Shown: positions 9,044 through 18,905, counted from the stretch's first letter. The stretch: 64,000 nucleotides of DNA from Xanthobacter sp. YC-JY1 (GCF_021730305.1 NZ_CP032674.1:5069001-5133000); one strand, 5' to 3'. A program made the numbers and translations. Notes: generated from the sequence alone by a model not told the origin.

Positions 9044-10468
9044 ATGGCAATCGGCGAGTTCGCAAGTGCCACCCGGCTGCCGCGGCAAGGCGACATCGGT
9101 CTCTCGACTCCGCTCTACTGGATGTACGAGATGGGATACGCTGCGCTTAACCCATCCCGGGCCATGGCGGACGCCAGCCGTCTGTTCCTGAAAAACCCGA
9201 TCAACCCGGTCTCGCATACCACCATCGGCAAGTCCATGGCGGCCGCCTGCGAGCTGTTCGAGCGCACCACCCGCCGCTACGGCAAACCGGACTGGGGCAT
9301 CACCCACACTTCGGCCGGCGGCCAGACCGTGCCGATCCACGTCAACACCGTGTGGGAGCGGCCATTCTGCCGCCTGCTGCACTTCGAGCGCGCGTTCGAA
9401 TATCCGCCGCGCCGCCCGCAGCCGCGCCTGCTCATCGTCGCCCCGGTGTCCGGCCACCACGCCACGCTGCTGCGCGGCACGGTCGAGGCCATGCTGCCCA
9501 CCCACGACGTCTACGTGACCGACTGGATCGACGCGAAGCTGGTGCCCATGTCCGAAGGCCGCTTCAGCCTGTCGGACTATGTGGATTACCTCATCTCCAT
9601 CTTCCACCGCATGGGCGGAAACTGCCACGTCATGGCCGTGTGCCAGCCGGCCGTGCCGGTGATGATGGCCATCGCCCGCATGGAAGCGGAGGAAGACCCC
9701 TTCGTTCCCCGCTCCATGGTGCTCATGGGCGGGCCGATCGACACCCGCGAGGCGCCCACCGCGGTGAACACGCTGGCTCAGGACCGCGGCATCGAATGGT
9801 TCCGGCGGAATGTCATCACCACCGTGCCCTGGCCGCACCCGGGCGCCCTGCGCGAGGTCTATCCGGGCTTCCTGCAGCTCAACGGCTTCATGTCCATGAA
9901 CCTCGACCGGCACCTGCAGGCCCATTGGGACCTGTTCCGGCACCTGGTGCAGGGCGACGGCGACTCGGCGGAGAAGCACCGGGATTTCTACGACGAGTAC
10001 CTCGCCGTCATGGACCTGACCGCGGATTTCTACCTGGAAACCGTGGAGAATGTCTTCATCACCCATGCCCTCCCCAAGGGCGAAATCATGCATCACTCCC
10101 AGGTGGTGAAGCCAGACGCCATCCACCGCGTGGCGCTGATGACGGTGGAAGGCGAGAAGGACGATATCTCCGGCATCGGCCAGACCAAGGCCGCGCACAA
10201 GCTCTGCCCCCGGATCCCCGAGGACATGCGGGCCCATTGGGAGCAGCCGGGCGTCGGCCATTACGGCGTCTTCAACGGCTCGCGCTTCCGTTCCGAGATC
10301 GCGCCGCGCATTTCCGACTTCATCCTCTCGCAGGAATTCCGCAGGGATGGCCGCGCCCGCCCCATGCCGGACCGCCCCGCGCCGGTGACCGCGGGGGAGG
10401 AAGAACCGGACGTGTTCGCCCTCAACAAGAATGTGACTGCGCTTTATCCCCGGATTGCGCCGACTTAG
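9044..10468 (+). CDS. phaZ: Intracellular polyhydroxyalkanoate depolymerase
   Basis: The product has 474 residues and degrades native poly(3-hydroxybutyrate) granules in the cytoplasm. The protein starts with the conserved LYWMYEMGYAALNPSRAM block of short-chain intracellular depolymerases and has the alpha/beta-hydrolase nucleophile elbow AVCQP with a Cys (about residue 200) in place of the usual Ser, as in the Ralstonia PhaZ1 group. The late GVGHYGVFNGSRFR motif supplies the catalytic His. ATG 9044 is preceded by GAGGA at good spacing. It implies that the organism stores PHB. It is divergent from regB across 188 nt. Confidence 0.93.
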   Translation: MAIGEFASATRLPRQGDIGLSTPLYWMYEMGYAALNPSRAMADASRLFLKNPINPVSHTTIGKSMAAACELFERTTRRYGKPDWGITHTSAGGQTVPIHVNTVWERPFCRLLHFERAFEYPPRRPQPRLLIVAPVSGHHATLLRGTVEAMLPTHDVYVTDWIDAKLVPMSEGRFSLSDYVDYLISIFHRMGGNCHVMAVCQPAVPVMMAIARMEAEEDPFVPRSMVLMGGPIDTREAPTAVNTLAQDRGIEWFRRNVITTVPWPHPGALREVYPGFLQLNGFMSMNLDRHLQAHWDLFRHLVQGDGDSAEKHRDFYDEYLAVMDLTADFYLETVENVFITHALPKGEIMHHSQVVKPDAIHRVALMTVEGEKDDISGIGQTKAAHKLCPRIPEDMRAHWEQPGVGHYGVFNGSRFRSEIAPRISDFILSQEFRRDGRARPMPDRPAPVTAGEEEPDVFALNKNVTALYPRIAPT

Positions 10469-10529
10469 TACTGGCGGCGCGGCGAAATTCTTGGGAAGAT
10501 GCCGGAGGTAACTTTGCCCCGGCTGACCA

Positions 10530-11300
10530 ATGCTGTTTCGCCGCCAGACTCGCAATGAGGACCGCAAATCGTCGCTCCCGCCCAGCGCGGAGACGATCGA
10601 GTTGTTGCTCGACGACGAGTTGCTGCGCGTCATGGTCCGGCGCCATCCGCAGGCGCGCCGGCTGACGCTCCGGGTGCGCGCGACCTCCCGCGACGTCACC
10701 CTCACCGCACCGCCCCATGTGGCGCTTTCCTTCGCCCGCGCCTTCGTGGAGCGGCATCGCGAATGGGTGCGGGTCCGCCTCGTGCGCCTGCCGGAGGCCG
10801 TGCCCTTCGCGGATGGGGCGGTCATTCCCCTGCGCGGGGAACCCCACCGCATCGTCCACCGCCCCGATGCGCGCGGCACGGTCTGGATCGAGCCGGCGGT
10901 GCGCGGGATGCCCACGCTCTGCGTGGCCGGCGAGGCGCCGTATATGGCGCGCCGCGTGCAGGATTTCCTGAAGAAGGAGGCGCGGCGCGATCTTGCCGCC
11001 GCGGTCAAGCACTACACGCAGGCGCTCGGGGTCGAGGTCGGACGGCTCACGCTGCGCGACACGGCGAGCCGCTGGGGCTCCTGCTCGGCGCGCGGCGACC
11101 TCTCCTTCTCGTGGCGGCTGATCCTCGCACCGGCCTTCGTGCTGGATTACCTCGCGGCCCACGAGGTGGCGCACCGCTTGGAGATGAACCACGGGGTGCG
11201 CTTCTGGCGGCTGGTGGAGCAGGTCTGCCCCAACCGCAAGGAGGCGGAGGCGTGGCTGAGGCGCCACGGCTCCGAGCTCCATCGCTACGGCGAAGGTTGA
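10530..11300 (+). CDS. YgjP-type M48 family zinc metallopeptidase
   Basis: The product has 256 residues. The C-terminal half holds the family signature RWGSCS followed by HEVAHRLEMNHGVRFW, i.e. the HExxH zinc motif plus the downstream N-H-x(3)-FW typical of the YgjP/SprT-like (DUF45, M48-related) group. The N-terminal third (RRHPQARRLTLRVRA) matches the family's beta-rich start. The physiological substrate is not known for this group. It follows phaZ by 61 nt on the same strand and converges on the doxX-type gene with a 13-nt gap. Confidence 0.85.
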   Translation: MLFRRQTRNEDRKSSLPPSAETIELLLDDELLRVMVRRHPQARRLTLRVRATSRDVTLTAPPHVALSFARAFVERHREWVRVRLVRLPEAVPFADGAVIPLRGEPHRIVHRPDARGTVWIEPAVRGMPTLCVAGEAPYMARRVQDFLKKEARRDLAAAVKHYTQALGVEVGRLTLRDTASRWGSCSARGDLSFSWRLILAPAFVLDYLAAHEVAHRLEMNHGVRFWRLVEQVCPNRKEAEAWLRRHGSELHRYGEG

Positions 11301-11313
11301 GCTTCGCGGTGCC

Positions 11314-11721
11314 TCAGAGGGTCTTCTTGCGGCCGAGGCTGAACGCGCCGGGGCCGGCGGCGAAGTAGAACAGGAAGCCACCGATGATGGCGACATTCTT
11401 GAAGAAATGGATCTGCTGCCCGGCCTGAGCGGCCTCGGGGAACGTCCAGAACAGGTGCGACAGCAGTGTCGCGACGACGGTGAAGCCGGCAAGCCAGATC
11501 GCGGTGAAGCGCGGCCAAAGCCCGGCGATGAGGAGCAGACCGCCGATCACCTCGGTCGCTGCGGCCAGTCCCCCGAACACCATCGGCGCCGGAACCCCCT
11601 TGGCAGCGAGGGAGCCCGCAAATCCGGCCAGATTGCCGAGCTTGCCGATTCCCGCCGGCAGAAACAGAGCGGCGATGCAAAGTCGGCCCACCAGAAGGGC
11701 GAGATCATCAAGGCTACGCAA
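11314..11721 (-). CDS. DoxX family membrane protein
   Basis: The product has 135 residues with four predicted membrane helices: LCIAALFLPAGIGKL near the start, then FGGLAAATEVIGGLLLIAG, IWLAGFTVVATLLSHLFW and VAIIGGFLFYFAAGP. This is the standard DoxX/DUF417-like layout and length. The first ATG of the frame is at 11787, but a TTG at 11721 has a strong GGAGGA site just upstream and gives the usual family length, so I prefer it. DoxX-like proteins are linked to redox or sulfur metabolism in a few cases; the role here is unknown. Confidence 0.8.
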   Translation of the reverse strand: MRSLDDLALLVGRLCIAALFLPAGIGKLGNLAGFAGSLAAKGVPAPMVFGGLAAATEVIGGLLLIAGLWPRFTAIWLAGFTVVATLLSHLFWTFPEAAQAGQQIHFFKNVAIIGGFLFYFAAGPGAFSLGRKKTL

Positions 11722-11817
11722 GTCGTCCTCCAACGCACACTTCCCGGAGCGGAAGCCGCAGAGTGTGTGATACCGCCGACGCTGCACTGCAACATCGGAC
11801 AGGGAGGTTTCAGGACA

Positions 11818-12891
11818 CTATTGCGTGTGGTCGCGCCCCGCCTGCTCGGCGGCGGCGAACATCAAACGGGCCGCCACGGGGAGCGCAACCGAGAGCCCGG
11901 CAAAGCGGAAAAGATGGTGCGCGCTCATGAAGGCCGGGTCGTAGCCCATGGCGAAGCCGAGGGCCGTCATGGCCTCCAGCGCCCCCGGCGCGAACGCCGT
12001 GACCAGCTTGCCGAGATCGTCTCCCGTCAGCCATGCGGCCAGCAAAGCGAACAGGGTCGAAATCGCCACCGCCACCAGGAAGGCCCCCAACGAGGCGAGC
12101 ACATAGGCCCGGATGGTCGAAAGCGACGTGCCGATGAAGCGCACGCCCACGCTTCCCCCCAGAACCACGAAGGCCGGGATGAGCAGTTCCGCCGGCAGCA
12201 CGGCGGTGGACAGGCGCGTGGCATGGAGCACGGCGCTGCCGGCGAGCGCGCCGAGGATGAGGCCGCCCGGCAGCTTCAGCCGCGCCGCGAGCAGCGCCGC
12301 GGCGGTGCAGACGACGAACAGGACGACGATCTCGCCGAGGGTCGAGACATGGGGTGGCGGCGGCACGCCGCCCGCCGTCATGCCCAGCGCCGCAAGCACG
12401 TTGGGCAGGGCCGCCACCAGCAGGAACAGCCGCAGCGTCTGGGCGAAGGCGACCTGCCGCAGGTCCGCATTGGTGTCCGCCGCCATGGCGACCACGGTAC
12501 CGAAGGCGCCGGGCGCGGAGGCCCAGAAGGCGCTTTCCCGGCTCCAGCCGGCCACACGGGTGAGGAAGAGGGTGCCGCCCGCCATGGTGCCGAGCACGCT
12601 GGCGCCAAGGCAGGCCATGCTCACCGGCCAGGTGGCGGCGCGGGCGAAGGTCTCCGGCGTCAGCATGGTGCCCATGGAGGTGCCGAGCACCACGAAGGCG
12701 AGGAAGCGCAGCCATTCCGGCACGTCGATGCGCATGCCCGCCAGAGCAAGGCCGATGCAGGCGACCAGCGAGCCCGAAATCCACGCCGCCGGCAGGCCGA
12801 GCAGCGCGAAGATCAGCCCACCGAGGGCGCCGGCCCCCAGCGTCACCGCCGCCGAGGCGGCAGAGCGCATCCGGAAGGGCAGTCCCCTCAC
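11818..12891 (-). CDS. AbrB family integral membrane protein
   Basis: The product has about 357 residues, almost entirely hydrophobic, with a duplicated organisation: GALGGLIFALLGLPAAWISGSL near the N-terminus and LPGGLILGALAGSAVLHA in the middle, the paired G-x-x-x-G-rich helices of the AbrB/PF05145 family (annotated in places as putative ammonia monooxygenase, without good evidence). About ten helices are expected. The GTG at 12891 overlaps the aminotransferase stop as GTGA, a sign of translational coupling; an in-frame ATG at 12870 is the alternative start. Likely a transporter or regulator in the inner membrane; substrate unknown. Confidence 0.75.
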   Translation of the reverse strand: MRGLPFRMRSAASAAVTLGAGALGGLIFALLGLPAAWISGSLVACIGLALAGMRIDVPEWLRFLAFVVLGTSMGTMLTPETFARAATWPVSMACLGASVLGTMAGGTLFLTRVAGWSRESAFWASAPGAFGTVVAMAADTNADLRQVAFAQTLRLFLLVAALPNVLAALGMTAGGVPPPPHVSTLGEIVVLFVVCTAAALLAARLKLPGGLILGALAGSAVLHATRLSTAVLPAELLIPAFVVLGGSVGVRFIGTSLSTIRAYVLASLGAFLVAVAISTLFALLAAWLTGDDLGKLVTAFAPGALEAMTALGFAMGYDPAFMSAHHLFRFAGLSVALPVAARLMFAAAEQAGRDHTQ

Positions 12892-14123
12892 GCGGCGTCC
12901 GATCCCACAGGCCCGGTCCGCTCCAGCCAGGCGACGAGCCGCCGGCTCGCCTCGGCGAGCTGCGCATCGCCGCGCGCGAAGCACAGGCGCATGAAGCCCT
13001 CGCCGCCGAGGCCGAAGGCGGTTCCGGGGGCGAGGCCCACATTGGCCTCGTCCACCAGCGTGAGGCCGAGGCTGCGCACGTCGCGCCGGCCCTCGATGCC
13101 GAAGAACAGATAGAAGGCGCCGGGCGGCTTCACGAGGTCCACGCGCCCGGTGGCGAGCAGCGCATCGCCCACGAGATCGCGGCCACGGCGGGCGCGGGCG
13201 ATCTGCTCGGCGACGAAAGGCTCGCCCTGATCCAGCGCCGCGATGGCGCCGCGCTGCATGAAGGCGGCGACGCCGGAAGTGGAATACTGGATGAGATTCT
13301 CGATGATCTGGCCGAGGCGCGGATGCGCCTCCAGCCAGCCGATGCGCCAGCCGGTCATCGCCCAGTTCTTGGAGAAGGTCTGGACGAAGAGGATGTGGTC
13401 CTCCTCGTCCATGATGTCATGGAAGGACGGGGCCCGCGCCTCTTCGCCGTAATAGAAACGGCCATAGATCTCGTCGGCGATGATCCACAGACCGTGGCGG
13501 CGGGCGAGGGACAGCACCGCCTTCAGGTCATCCAGCGTCGCCACGAAGCCGGTGGGATTGGCCGGCGTGTTCAAGAAGATGGCGCGGGTGGCCGGCGTCA
13601 CCGCCGCAGCCAGCCGGTCGTGGTCGAGGGTGAAGCCCTCCGGCCCGTAATTGAAGGGCACATAGACGGCGCGCGCGCCGGCCTTCTGCGCCGCCGCCGC
13701 GGCATTGGGCCAGGTGGGGGAGGGAATGATCACCTCGTCCCCGGCCCCGGCCACGAGGGCCATGGCCACATGGATGGCCTGCATCCCCGATCCGGTGACG
13801 AAATAGCGCTCCGGCGCTTCCGGCACGCCATAGAGCCCGCTCATGTAGCGGGCGATCGCGGCGCGCAGCTCCGGCAGTCCCCGCTGCCAGGTGTAGAAGG
13901 TCTCGCCCGCGTGGAGGGCGGATGCGGCCGCCTCGCAGATGAAGGGCGGGGTGGGCACGTCGCCCTCGCCGGCCCAGAGCGGGATCATGCCGGGCCGATC
14001 GCGGCCGTAATTCATCACCTCGACGATGCCACTCTCAGGCAGCGCGCGCACGTGCTCGCGCACACGCTCCAGATAGGGATCCTCCACGGGCAAGGCGGGA
14101 ACGGGCGCAGCAGGGGACATCAT
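12888..14123 (-). CDS. PLP-dependent class I/II aminotransferase
   Basis: The product has 411 residues. The fold-type I signature is clear: NTPANPTGF, then IIADEIYGRFYYG with the PLP-contacting Asp and Tyr, then QTFSKNWAMTGWRIGW, where the Lys after SFS/TFS forms the Schiff base. The sequence is closest in feel to the aspartate/aromatic aminotransferase (AspC-like) group, but the amino donor cannot be fixed. The start is a double ATG (14123 or 14120). The stop overlaps the start of the AbrB-type gene by 4 nt, so the two are translated from one message. Confidence 0.88.
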   Translation of the reverse strand: MMSPAAPVPALPVEDPYLERVREHVRALPESGIVEVMNYGRDRPGMIPLWAGEGDVPTPPFICEAAASALHAGETFYTWQRGLPELRAAIARYMSGLYGVPEAPERYFVTGSGMQAIHVAMALVAGAGDEVIIPSPTWPNAAAAAQKAGARAVYVPFNYGPEGFTLDHDRLAAAVTPATRAIFLNTPANPTGFVATLDDLKAVLSLARRHGLWIIADEIYGRFYYGEEARAPSFHDIMDEEDHILFVQTFSKNWAMTGWRIGWLEAHPRLGQIIENLIQYSTSGVAAFMQRGAIAALDQGEPFVAEQIARARRGRDLVGDALLATGRVDLVKPPGAFYLFFGIEGRRDVRSLGLTLVDEANVGLAPGTAFGLGGEGFMRLCFARGDAQLAEASRRLVAWLERTGPVGSDAA

Positions 14124-14397
14124 GACTTGCTCGCGGACACGAAGCGGGGTGGCGGCGCGGAGGGAAACCGGCGGATGCGCCGGCGCGACTTATAGAGCTT
14201 CGGCGCGCCCGTGCGCCATCAAATGAAGTGGCGATCCGATCAGTCCCGGTGATGAATCGCGCCTCCCGTTGCGGCATTGCACGGATGCAATGGCATCTTG
14301 CGAAGCGGGGCCGTTGCCGGTGCGGGGGTGGAGTTCTACGTCCTCAGCACCACACGCGCACCTTCGCGCCTTCGCCGGTTCAAACAGGATGCCCCCC

Positions 14398-15000
14398 ATG
14401 TCGCAGACCGTCACCCCGGCCATCGATGCCGCCGCCATCGACCGCCTGTTCCTTTCCGCCCGCACCCAGAATGGCTGGACCGATGCCCCGGTCAGCGAAG
14501 CGGAAGTCCGCGCCCTCTATGATCTCGTGAAGTACGGCCCCACCTCCGCCAACACCCAGCCGGCCCGCTACGTGTTCCTCACCACCCCGGAATCCAAGGA
14601 GCGCCTGCGCCCTGCCCTGCCGGAGAGCAACCACAAGATCCTCGCCGCGCCGGTGGTGGCCATCATCGGCTACGCCCTCGACTTCCACGACAAGATCCCC
14701 GAGCTGTTTCCGCACTATCCGCAGTTCCGCGACCTGTTCGTCAACAATCCGGGGATGATCGAGCCCCACGCCTTCCGCAATTCCTCGCTGCAGGGCGCCT
14801 ATCTCATCCTCGCCGCCCGCGCGCTCGGCCTCGATGTCGGCCCCGTCTCCGGCTTCGACGCGGCGAAGGTGGATGCTGAATTCTTCCCCGGCGGCACCAC
14901 CAAGACCAATTTCATCGCCGCCATCGGCCATGGCGATGCCTCCAAGGTGATGCCCCGTCTGCCGCGCCTCGCCTTCGACGACGCCGCGCAGATCCTCTGA
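14398..15000 (+). CDS. rutE: Malonic semialdehyde reductase, RutE/HadB-like nitroreductase family
   Basis: The product has 200 residues. It is an FMN-dependent nitroreductase-fold protein with the FLSARTQNGWTDAPV start, the KYGPTSANTQPARYVFL stretch and the PHAFRNSSLQGAYLILAARALGLDVGPVSGFD block seen in RutE, which reduces malonic semialdehyde to 3-hydroxypropionate in pyrimidine breakdown. No other rut gene is nearby, so it may serve general detoxification. Start 14398 is preferred (AGGA upstream, normal family length); an in-frame ATG at 14389 is the alternative. A strong hairpin follows the stop. Confidence 0.85.
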   Translation: MSQTVTPAIDAAAIDRLFLSARTQNGWTDAPVSEAEVRALYDLVKYGPTSANTQPARYVFLTTPESKERLRPALPESNHKILAAPVVAIIGYALDFHDKIPELFPHYPQFRDLFVNNPGMIEPHAFRNSSLQGAYLILAARALGLDVGPVSGFDAAKVDAEFFPGGTTKTNFIAAIGHGDASKVMPRLPRLAFDDAAQIL

Positions 15001-15019
15001 TCGCGCCGCCATAACGAAA

Positions 15020-15045
15020 AAAGGGCGCCCCGCGGGGCGCCCTTT
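15020..15045 (-). terminator. Rho-independent terminator, effectively bidirectional
   Basis: A 12-bp perfect stem (AAAGGGCGCCCC / GGGGCGCCCTTT) with a 2-nt loop lies between the convergent rutE-like gene and the solute-binding protein gene. On the minus strand it continues into a run of six T, so it fits best as the terminator of the solute-binding protein; on the plus strand it ends TTTACGTT. Confidence 0.85.
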
Positions 15046-15063
15046 ACGTTTGTGCCGGCGGCC

Positions 15064-16671
15064 TCAGTTGAGGCCGATGGTGGTCAGGTCCTGGAACCAG
15101 TGCTGGGCCTGCACGAAGCTCTTCACCTTGGGGGAGAGGGCGTGCGGGTTCACGTCGTGCACCACCCAGACCAGAACAGCGTCGTCCACCACCTGCTGGT
15201 GGACCTGGGCGAGCAATTCGTCCTGCTTCTTGGTGTCGAAGGTGCGCTTCGCCTCGTCGATGAGGGCGTCCACCTTGGGGTTCGAGTAATAGCCCCAGTT
15301 CACGCCCACCGGCGCCACCTGCCGCGAATCGAAGAAGCGGATGAGAGCGTAGAGCGGGTCGGAGGTGACATAGGCGATGTTGTTCGAGGTGATGCCCTCG
15401 TTCATCGGGTCCTTCGCCCCCTTGCGCCAGGCGGTGTAGAGCGCTTCCAGCTCCACCACCTTGAACTCCACGTCGATGCCGATCTCCTTGAAGCTCGCCT
15501 GCAGGAACTCGTTCATGGGCAGGGAGAGCATCTGGCCGGTGCCACCGGCGGCGATGATGAAGGTGGTCTTGAGCGGCTTTTCCTTGGAGTAGCCCGCCTC
15601 CTGCACCAGCTTCTTGGCGGCCTCGGGATCATACTTGAGGTCGAATGTGGGCTTGCCGAACCACGGGCTGGTCTTGTCCACCTGCCCCTTGGCCGGCTGG
15701 GCGAGGCCGTTCATCAGCTCCACCACGCCCTCGCGATCCACCGCAAGGTTCAGCGCCTTGCGCAGGCGGATGTCGGTCCAGGGCGAGCCGGGCAGCACGG
15801 AGAGGTGATAGTTCCACACGTGGGGCGTGACGTTGGTCACGAGCTTCATGCCGGCCGACTTCAGTTGCGGCACGGCGTCGGGCGCCGGCGTCTCGATGAG
15901 GTCCACCTGCCCGGCAAGCAGCGCGTTGGTGCGGGTCAGCGCCTCCGGCATGGGGATGAGAATCATCCGGTCGGTCTTGGGCAGGCGGGACTTGTCCCAG
16001 TAGTCGGGGTTCTTGACCAGCTCCAACCGCTCGCGCGGCACCAGCTTGTCCTGCTTGAAGGGGCCCGTGCCCGACGGGTTCTGGGCGAACTTGTCCCAGT
16101 CCTTGCCGAGCTTCTCGTACTGGGCCGGGCTCGACACCAGGAACCAGAGCATCTGGTAGGGGAAGAACGAGTCCACGTCCTTGGTGGTGATCTCCACCGT
16201 CATGTCGTCCACCTTGCGCCAGGAGGCGATGGACGGCAGGCGGGTCTTCACCTGGGCGGACTGGCGCTTGTCGAACTGGGGCGCCTTCTCGTCCAGCACC
16301 TTGTCGAGGTTCCACACCACGGCATCGGCATTGAAGTCCGAGCCGTCGTGGAACTTCACGCCCTTGCGCAGCGTGAACAGCCACTTCTTGGGATCGGCCG
16401 GATCGACCTTCCATTCGGTGGCGAGGCCGGGCACCAGCTTGCCGGGCCGGTCGGCCACGTTCATCTCCCAGGCGACCAGTGGGTCGTACAGGGTGTAGCC
16501 GGTGAATTGATAGGCACCTGCCCCACGATCAGGCTGGCCCGTGGTCTGCGGAATGTCCGCCATGGAGATGCCATAGCGGACCACGCTCTCGGCGCCAGCC
16601 GGCGCCGCCCCGGCAAGACCGAGGAAAAGCGCGGCGGCAAGAGAGGTTCGAAGCGTCCGGAAACGCAGCAT
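15064..16671 (-). CDS. ABC transporter substrate-binding protein, family 5 (peptide/nickel type)
   Basis: The product has 535 residues with a Sec signal peptide (residues 1-27, ...AGAAPAGAES), so it is exported to the periplasm. The body is a classic SBP_bac_5 protein: ...LVPGLATEWKVDPADPKKWLFTLRKGVKFHDGSDFNADAVVWNLDKVLD is the family signature region. It would deliver a peptide, opine or other solute to an ABC permease, but no permease or ATPase gene lies beside it, so it is an orphan here. A terminator directly follows the stop. Confidence 0.88.
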   Translation of the reverse strand: MLRFRTLRTSLAAALFLGLAGAAPAGAESVVRYGISMADIPQTTGQPDRGAGAYQFTGYTLYDPLVAWEMNVADRPGKLVPGLATEWKVDPADPKKWLFTLRKGVKFHDGSDFNADAVVWNLDKVLDEKAPQFDKRQSAQVKTRLPSIASWRKVDDMTVEITTKDVDSFFPYQMLWFLVSSPAQYEKLGKDWDKFAQNPSGTGPFKQDKLVPRERLELVKNPDYWDKSRLPKTDRMILIPMPEALTRTNALLAGQVDLIETPAPDAVPQLKSAGMKLVTNVTPHVWNYHLSVLPGSPWTDIRLRKALNLAVDREGVVELMNGLAQPAKGQVDKTSPWFGKPTFDLKYDPEAAKKLVQEAGYSKEKPLKTTFIIAAGGTGQMLSLPMNEFLQASFKEIGIDVEFKVVELEALYTAWRKGAKDPMNEGITSNNIAYVTSDPLYALIRFFDSRQVAPVGVNWGYYSNPKVDALIDEAKRTFDTKKQDELLAQVHQQVVDDAVLVWVVHDVNPHALSPKVKSFVQAQHWFQDLTTIGLN

Positions 16672-16748
16672 CTATCATCCTTCCGTGAGTAAGCCCCACG
16701 GAAGGAAGGCAAGAGATATGCCGTATGCTTCGCTTTGCGAAACGGGCG

Positions 16749-17855
16749 TCAGCGGTTGCGGCGGGGCGGCCTGTTCGAGGACTTGCCCGAGGATTTGCCC
16801 CAGTTGAACACGCGGTGGGGGAACACCTCTCCGTTCTCGCCGTCGCCGATGGCGATGAGCGCGCCCTGGCAGGACACCGCCACATGGCCCTCGACGATGG
16901 GCGCGTCGCGGCCGCGCAGGATGATGCTCTGGCCGCAGCGCAGGCGATGGGCCTCCTGCGGCGTCACGTTGAGCTGGGGAATCTCCTCCAGCGCCACGGC
17001 GACCGGATCGAGCGCGTCCATCAGCGCCTCTTCGCTGGCCTCGGCGCGGTCACGCAGCTCGTCGAGGGGCACGAGGCGCTCCTCCAGGAACGGCCCGACG
17101 CAGGCGCGGCGCAGCTGGCAGATGTGGCCGCGCGAGCCGAGCATGCGGCCGAGGTCGCGGGCGATGGCGCGCACATAGGTGCCCTTGCCGCACTCGGCCT
17201 CCAGCACCGCATGGTCGGCGTCCGGACGGTCCATAAGCTCGATGCGGAAGATGGTGACGGGGCGCGCCTCCAGCTTCACCTCCTCGCCCTCGCGGGCCAG
17301 GTCATAGGCCCGCTCGCCGCCGATCTTCAGCGCCGAATAGGCCGGCGGCACCTGCATGATCTCTCCGCGGAAGGTGGGCAGGGCGGCGATGATCTCGTTG
17401 TCCGAGGGGCGCAGGTCCGAGGTTTCGACCGCCTTGCCCTCGGAATCGTCCGTGTCGGTCTCGACGCCGAAGCGCACGGTGAAACGGTAGGTCTTGCGGC
17501 CGTCCATCACGTAGGGAACGGTCTTGGTCGCCTCGCCGAAGGCGATGGGCAGGCAGCCGGAGGCCAGCGGGTCGAGGGTGCCGGCGTGGCCCGCCTTCTT
17601 CGCCCCGAAGATGCGCTTCACCACCGCCACCGCCTGGGTGGAGGTCATGGCGGTGGGCTTGTCCAGCAGCACCCAGCCGTCGAGGTCGCGCTTGGGCGCG
17701 CGGGGGCGGTTGTCCTGCTCGCGGCTGGGGCGGGGGGCGTCGCCGCTGTGGGGCGCTTCGACCGCTTCAGCAGCGACGGCGGTGTCGACAACGGATTCAA
17801 CGATGGGCTCGGCGGCGGCTTCAGCCGCGGCTTCGGCAGTGGCTCGGACGGTCAT
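16749..17855 (-). CDS. truB: tRNA pseudouridine(55) synthase TruB
   Basis: The product has 368 residues. It converts U55 of tRNA to pseudouridine. The catalytic Asp is in [15 protein letters not shown] (about residue 95), and [18 protein letters not shown] and [14 protein letters not shown] are further TruB blocks. The first ~55 residues are an Ala/Glu/Pro-rich extension not needed for the fold. The start ATG overlaps the rbfA stop (ATGA), which supports the long start. It is the last gene of the rimP-nusA-ylxR-infB-rbfA-truB set; in many Alphaproteobacteria rpsO and pnp follow directly, but here they lie about 9 kb away on the other strand. Confidence 0.95.
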   Translation of the reverse strand: MTVRATAEAAAEAAAEPIVESVVDTAVAAEAVEAPHSGDAPRPSREQDNRPRAPKRDLDGWVLLDKPTAMTSTQAVAVVKRIFGAKKAGHAGTLDPLASGCLPIAFGEATKTVPYVMDGRKTYRFTVRFGVETDTDDSEGKAVETSDLRPSDNEIIAALPTFRGEIMQVPPAYSALKIGGERAYDLAREGEEVKLEARPVTIFRIELMDRPDADHAVLEAECGKGTYVRAIARDLGRMLGSRGHICQLRRACVGPFLEERLVPLDELRDRAEASEEALMDALDPVAVALEEIPQLNVTPQEAHRLRCGQSIILRGRDAPIVEGHVAVSCQGALIAIGDGENGEVFPHRVFNWGKSSGKSSNRPPRRNR

Positions 17856-18292
17856 TCGGCGTCGGTCTCTTTGTCGGTCGGATTCTGGTCGGGCGCATCC
17901 TCGCCATCGAGGTCGCGCTGCACCTGGGGGGAGCGCAGGAGGGCGTCCATACGCGCGCCTTCGTCGAAGGACGTATCCTTGCGAAAGCGAAGCTCGGGCA
18001 CGCTCTTCAGCTCCACCCGCCGCGCCACCTCCCCCCGGAGGCGGCGGGCATTGTCGGCCAGCGCCTTGATGACGGGGGTGATGTCCTTGCCGCCGAGGGG
18101 CATGACGTAGCAGGTGGCGATCTTGAGGTCCGGCGACATGCGCACTTCGGGCACCGTGATGATGTGCCCGGCGAGCACCGGATCGATATGGTCGCCGCGG
18201 GACAGCACGTCGGCCAGGGCATGGCGGACAAGCTCGCCCACGCGCAGCATGCGCTGGGAGGGGCCAGCGGAGGGTTCGGCTCTTCTGTTCAT
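17852..18292 (-). CDS. rbfA: 30S ribosome-binding factor RbfA
   Basis: The product has 146 residues and is a KH-fold assembly factor for the 30S subunit. The sequence [25 protein letters not shown] followed by [24 protein letters not shown] and [21 protein letters not shown] is diagnostic. Start 18292 (MNRRAEPS...) is preferred; in-frame ATGs at 18316 and 18346 lie further out and overlap the preceding gene's end. The acidic tail after about residue 125 is variable in the family. The stop overlaps the truB start by 4 nt. Confidence 0.93.
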   Translation of the reverse strand: MNRRAEPSAGPSQRMLRVGELVRHALADVLSRGDHIDPVLAGHIITVPEVRMSPDLKIATCYVMPLGGKDITPVIKALADNARRLRGEVARRVELKSVPELRFRKDTSFDEGARMDALLRSPQVQRDLDGEDAPDQNPTDKETDAE

Positions 18293-18312
18293 TTTCGTTT
18301 CTTCTTGTCGTC

Positions 18313-18750
18313 TCATACAGCAGTGCTGCGGCGCATCCGGCCGCAAATCAAAATGAGCCCCGCCCCCGCCAGAAAGACAAAGGCTTCGAAACCATCTCGC
18401 GCACGGGAGCGGCAGCCCTCCAGCACGGCGGAGCGGTATGTCGCGTGGTCAAGCCACATGTCGGACACAGCCAACACCGCCAACAGGAGGAAGGCTGCCG
18501 CACCAGCGGTCGCGATCCAAAGACTGCGCGTGAACCAGGACAGCCCGCAGGCGAGAACCAGGCCCGCCACGGCAACGGGACCGAGAAAGCCGGTCGGGGC
18601 GTCCGCGCTCCCCCACTGCCCGGCGACCTTGTCGCAAACTTCCGCCAGTGCAGAGGCTTGCGGCAATGTGACGAGCAAAACGAGAGCGCCCGGCCACGCA
18701 AGGGCCGTTCCTGCCGCCCGGACTCGGGCAGAAGCAATTCGCCGTTCCAT
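18313..18750 (-). CDS. Unrecognised small integral membrane protein
   Basis: I do not recognise this 145-residue protein. Starting at ATG 18750 it has a basic, signal-like first helix ([21 protein letters not shown]), then three more hydrophobic segments ([42 protein letters not shown] and [15 protein letters not shown]), with two Cys in the first loop and one in the second. Hydrophobic periodicity argues that it is a real gene. It lies between infB and rbfA, genes that are normally adjacent, and has somewhat softer codon use than its neighbours, which hints at a later insertion. Function unknown. Confidence 0.6.
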   Translation of the reverse strand: MERRIASARVRAAGTALAWPGALVLLVTLPQASALAEVCDKVAGQWGSADAPTGFLGPVAVAGLVLACGLSWFTRSLWIATAGAAAFLLLAVLAVSDMWLDHATYRSAVLEGCRSRARDGFEAFVFLAGAGLILICGRMRRSTAV

Positions 18751-18877
18751 CACCAGACCTTTGGGCCGCGTGCCGCAGCGCGCTGTTGCCCGATGACACA
18801 GGGAATGGCCGGGTTTGGACCGTACCGCTCCGGTGGAGGGTGATGCGGCGTCGCCGTATTCACCCAGATACACGAGA

Positions 18878-18905
18878 ACCTTTCTCCCGCGTGCGGGAGA
18901 AAGGT
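18878..18905. repeat. REP-like perfect hairpin downstream of infB
   Basis: A 13-bp perfect inverted repeat with a 2-nt loop lies 22 nt past the infB stop. Its core CTCCCGCGTGCGGGAG resembles a partial copy at 54070-54085 (CCCCCGCACGCGGGAG). There is no T run on either side. It could act as a transcript-end stabiliser, a weak terminator or one copy of a dispersed palindrome. Confidence 0.5.
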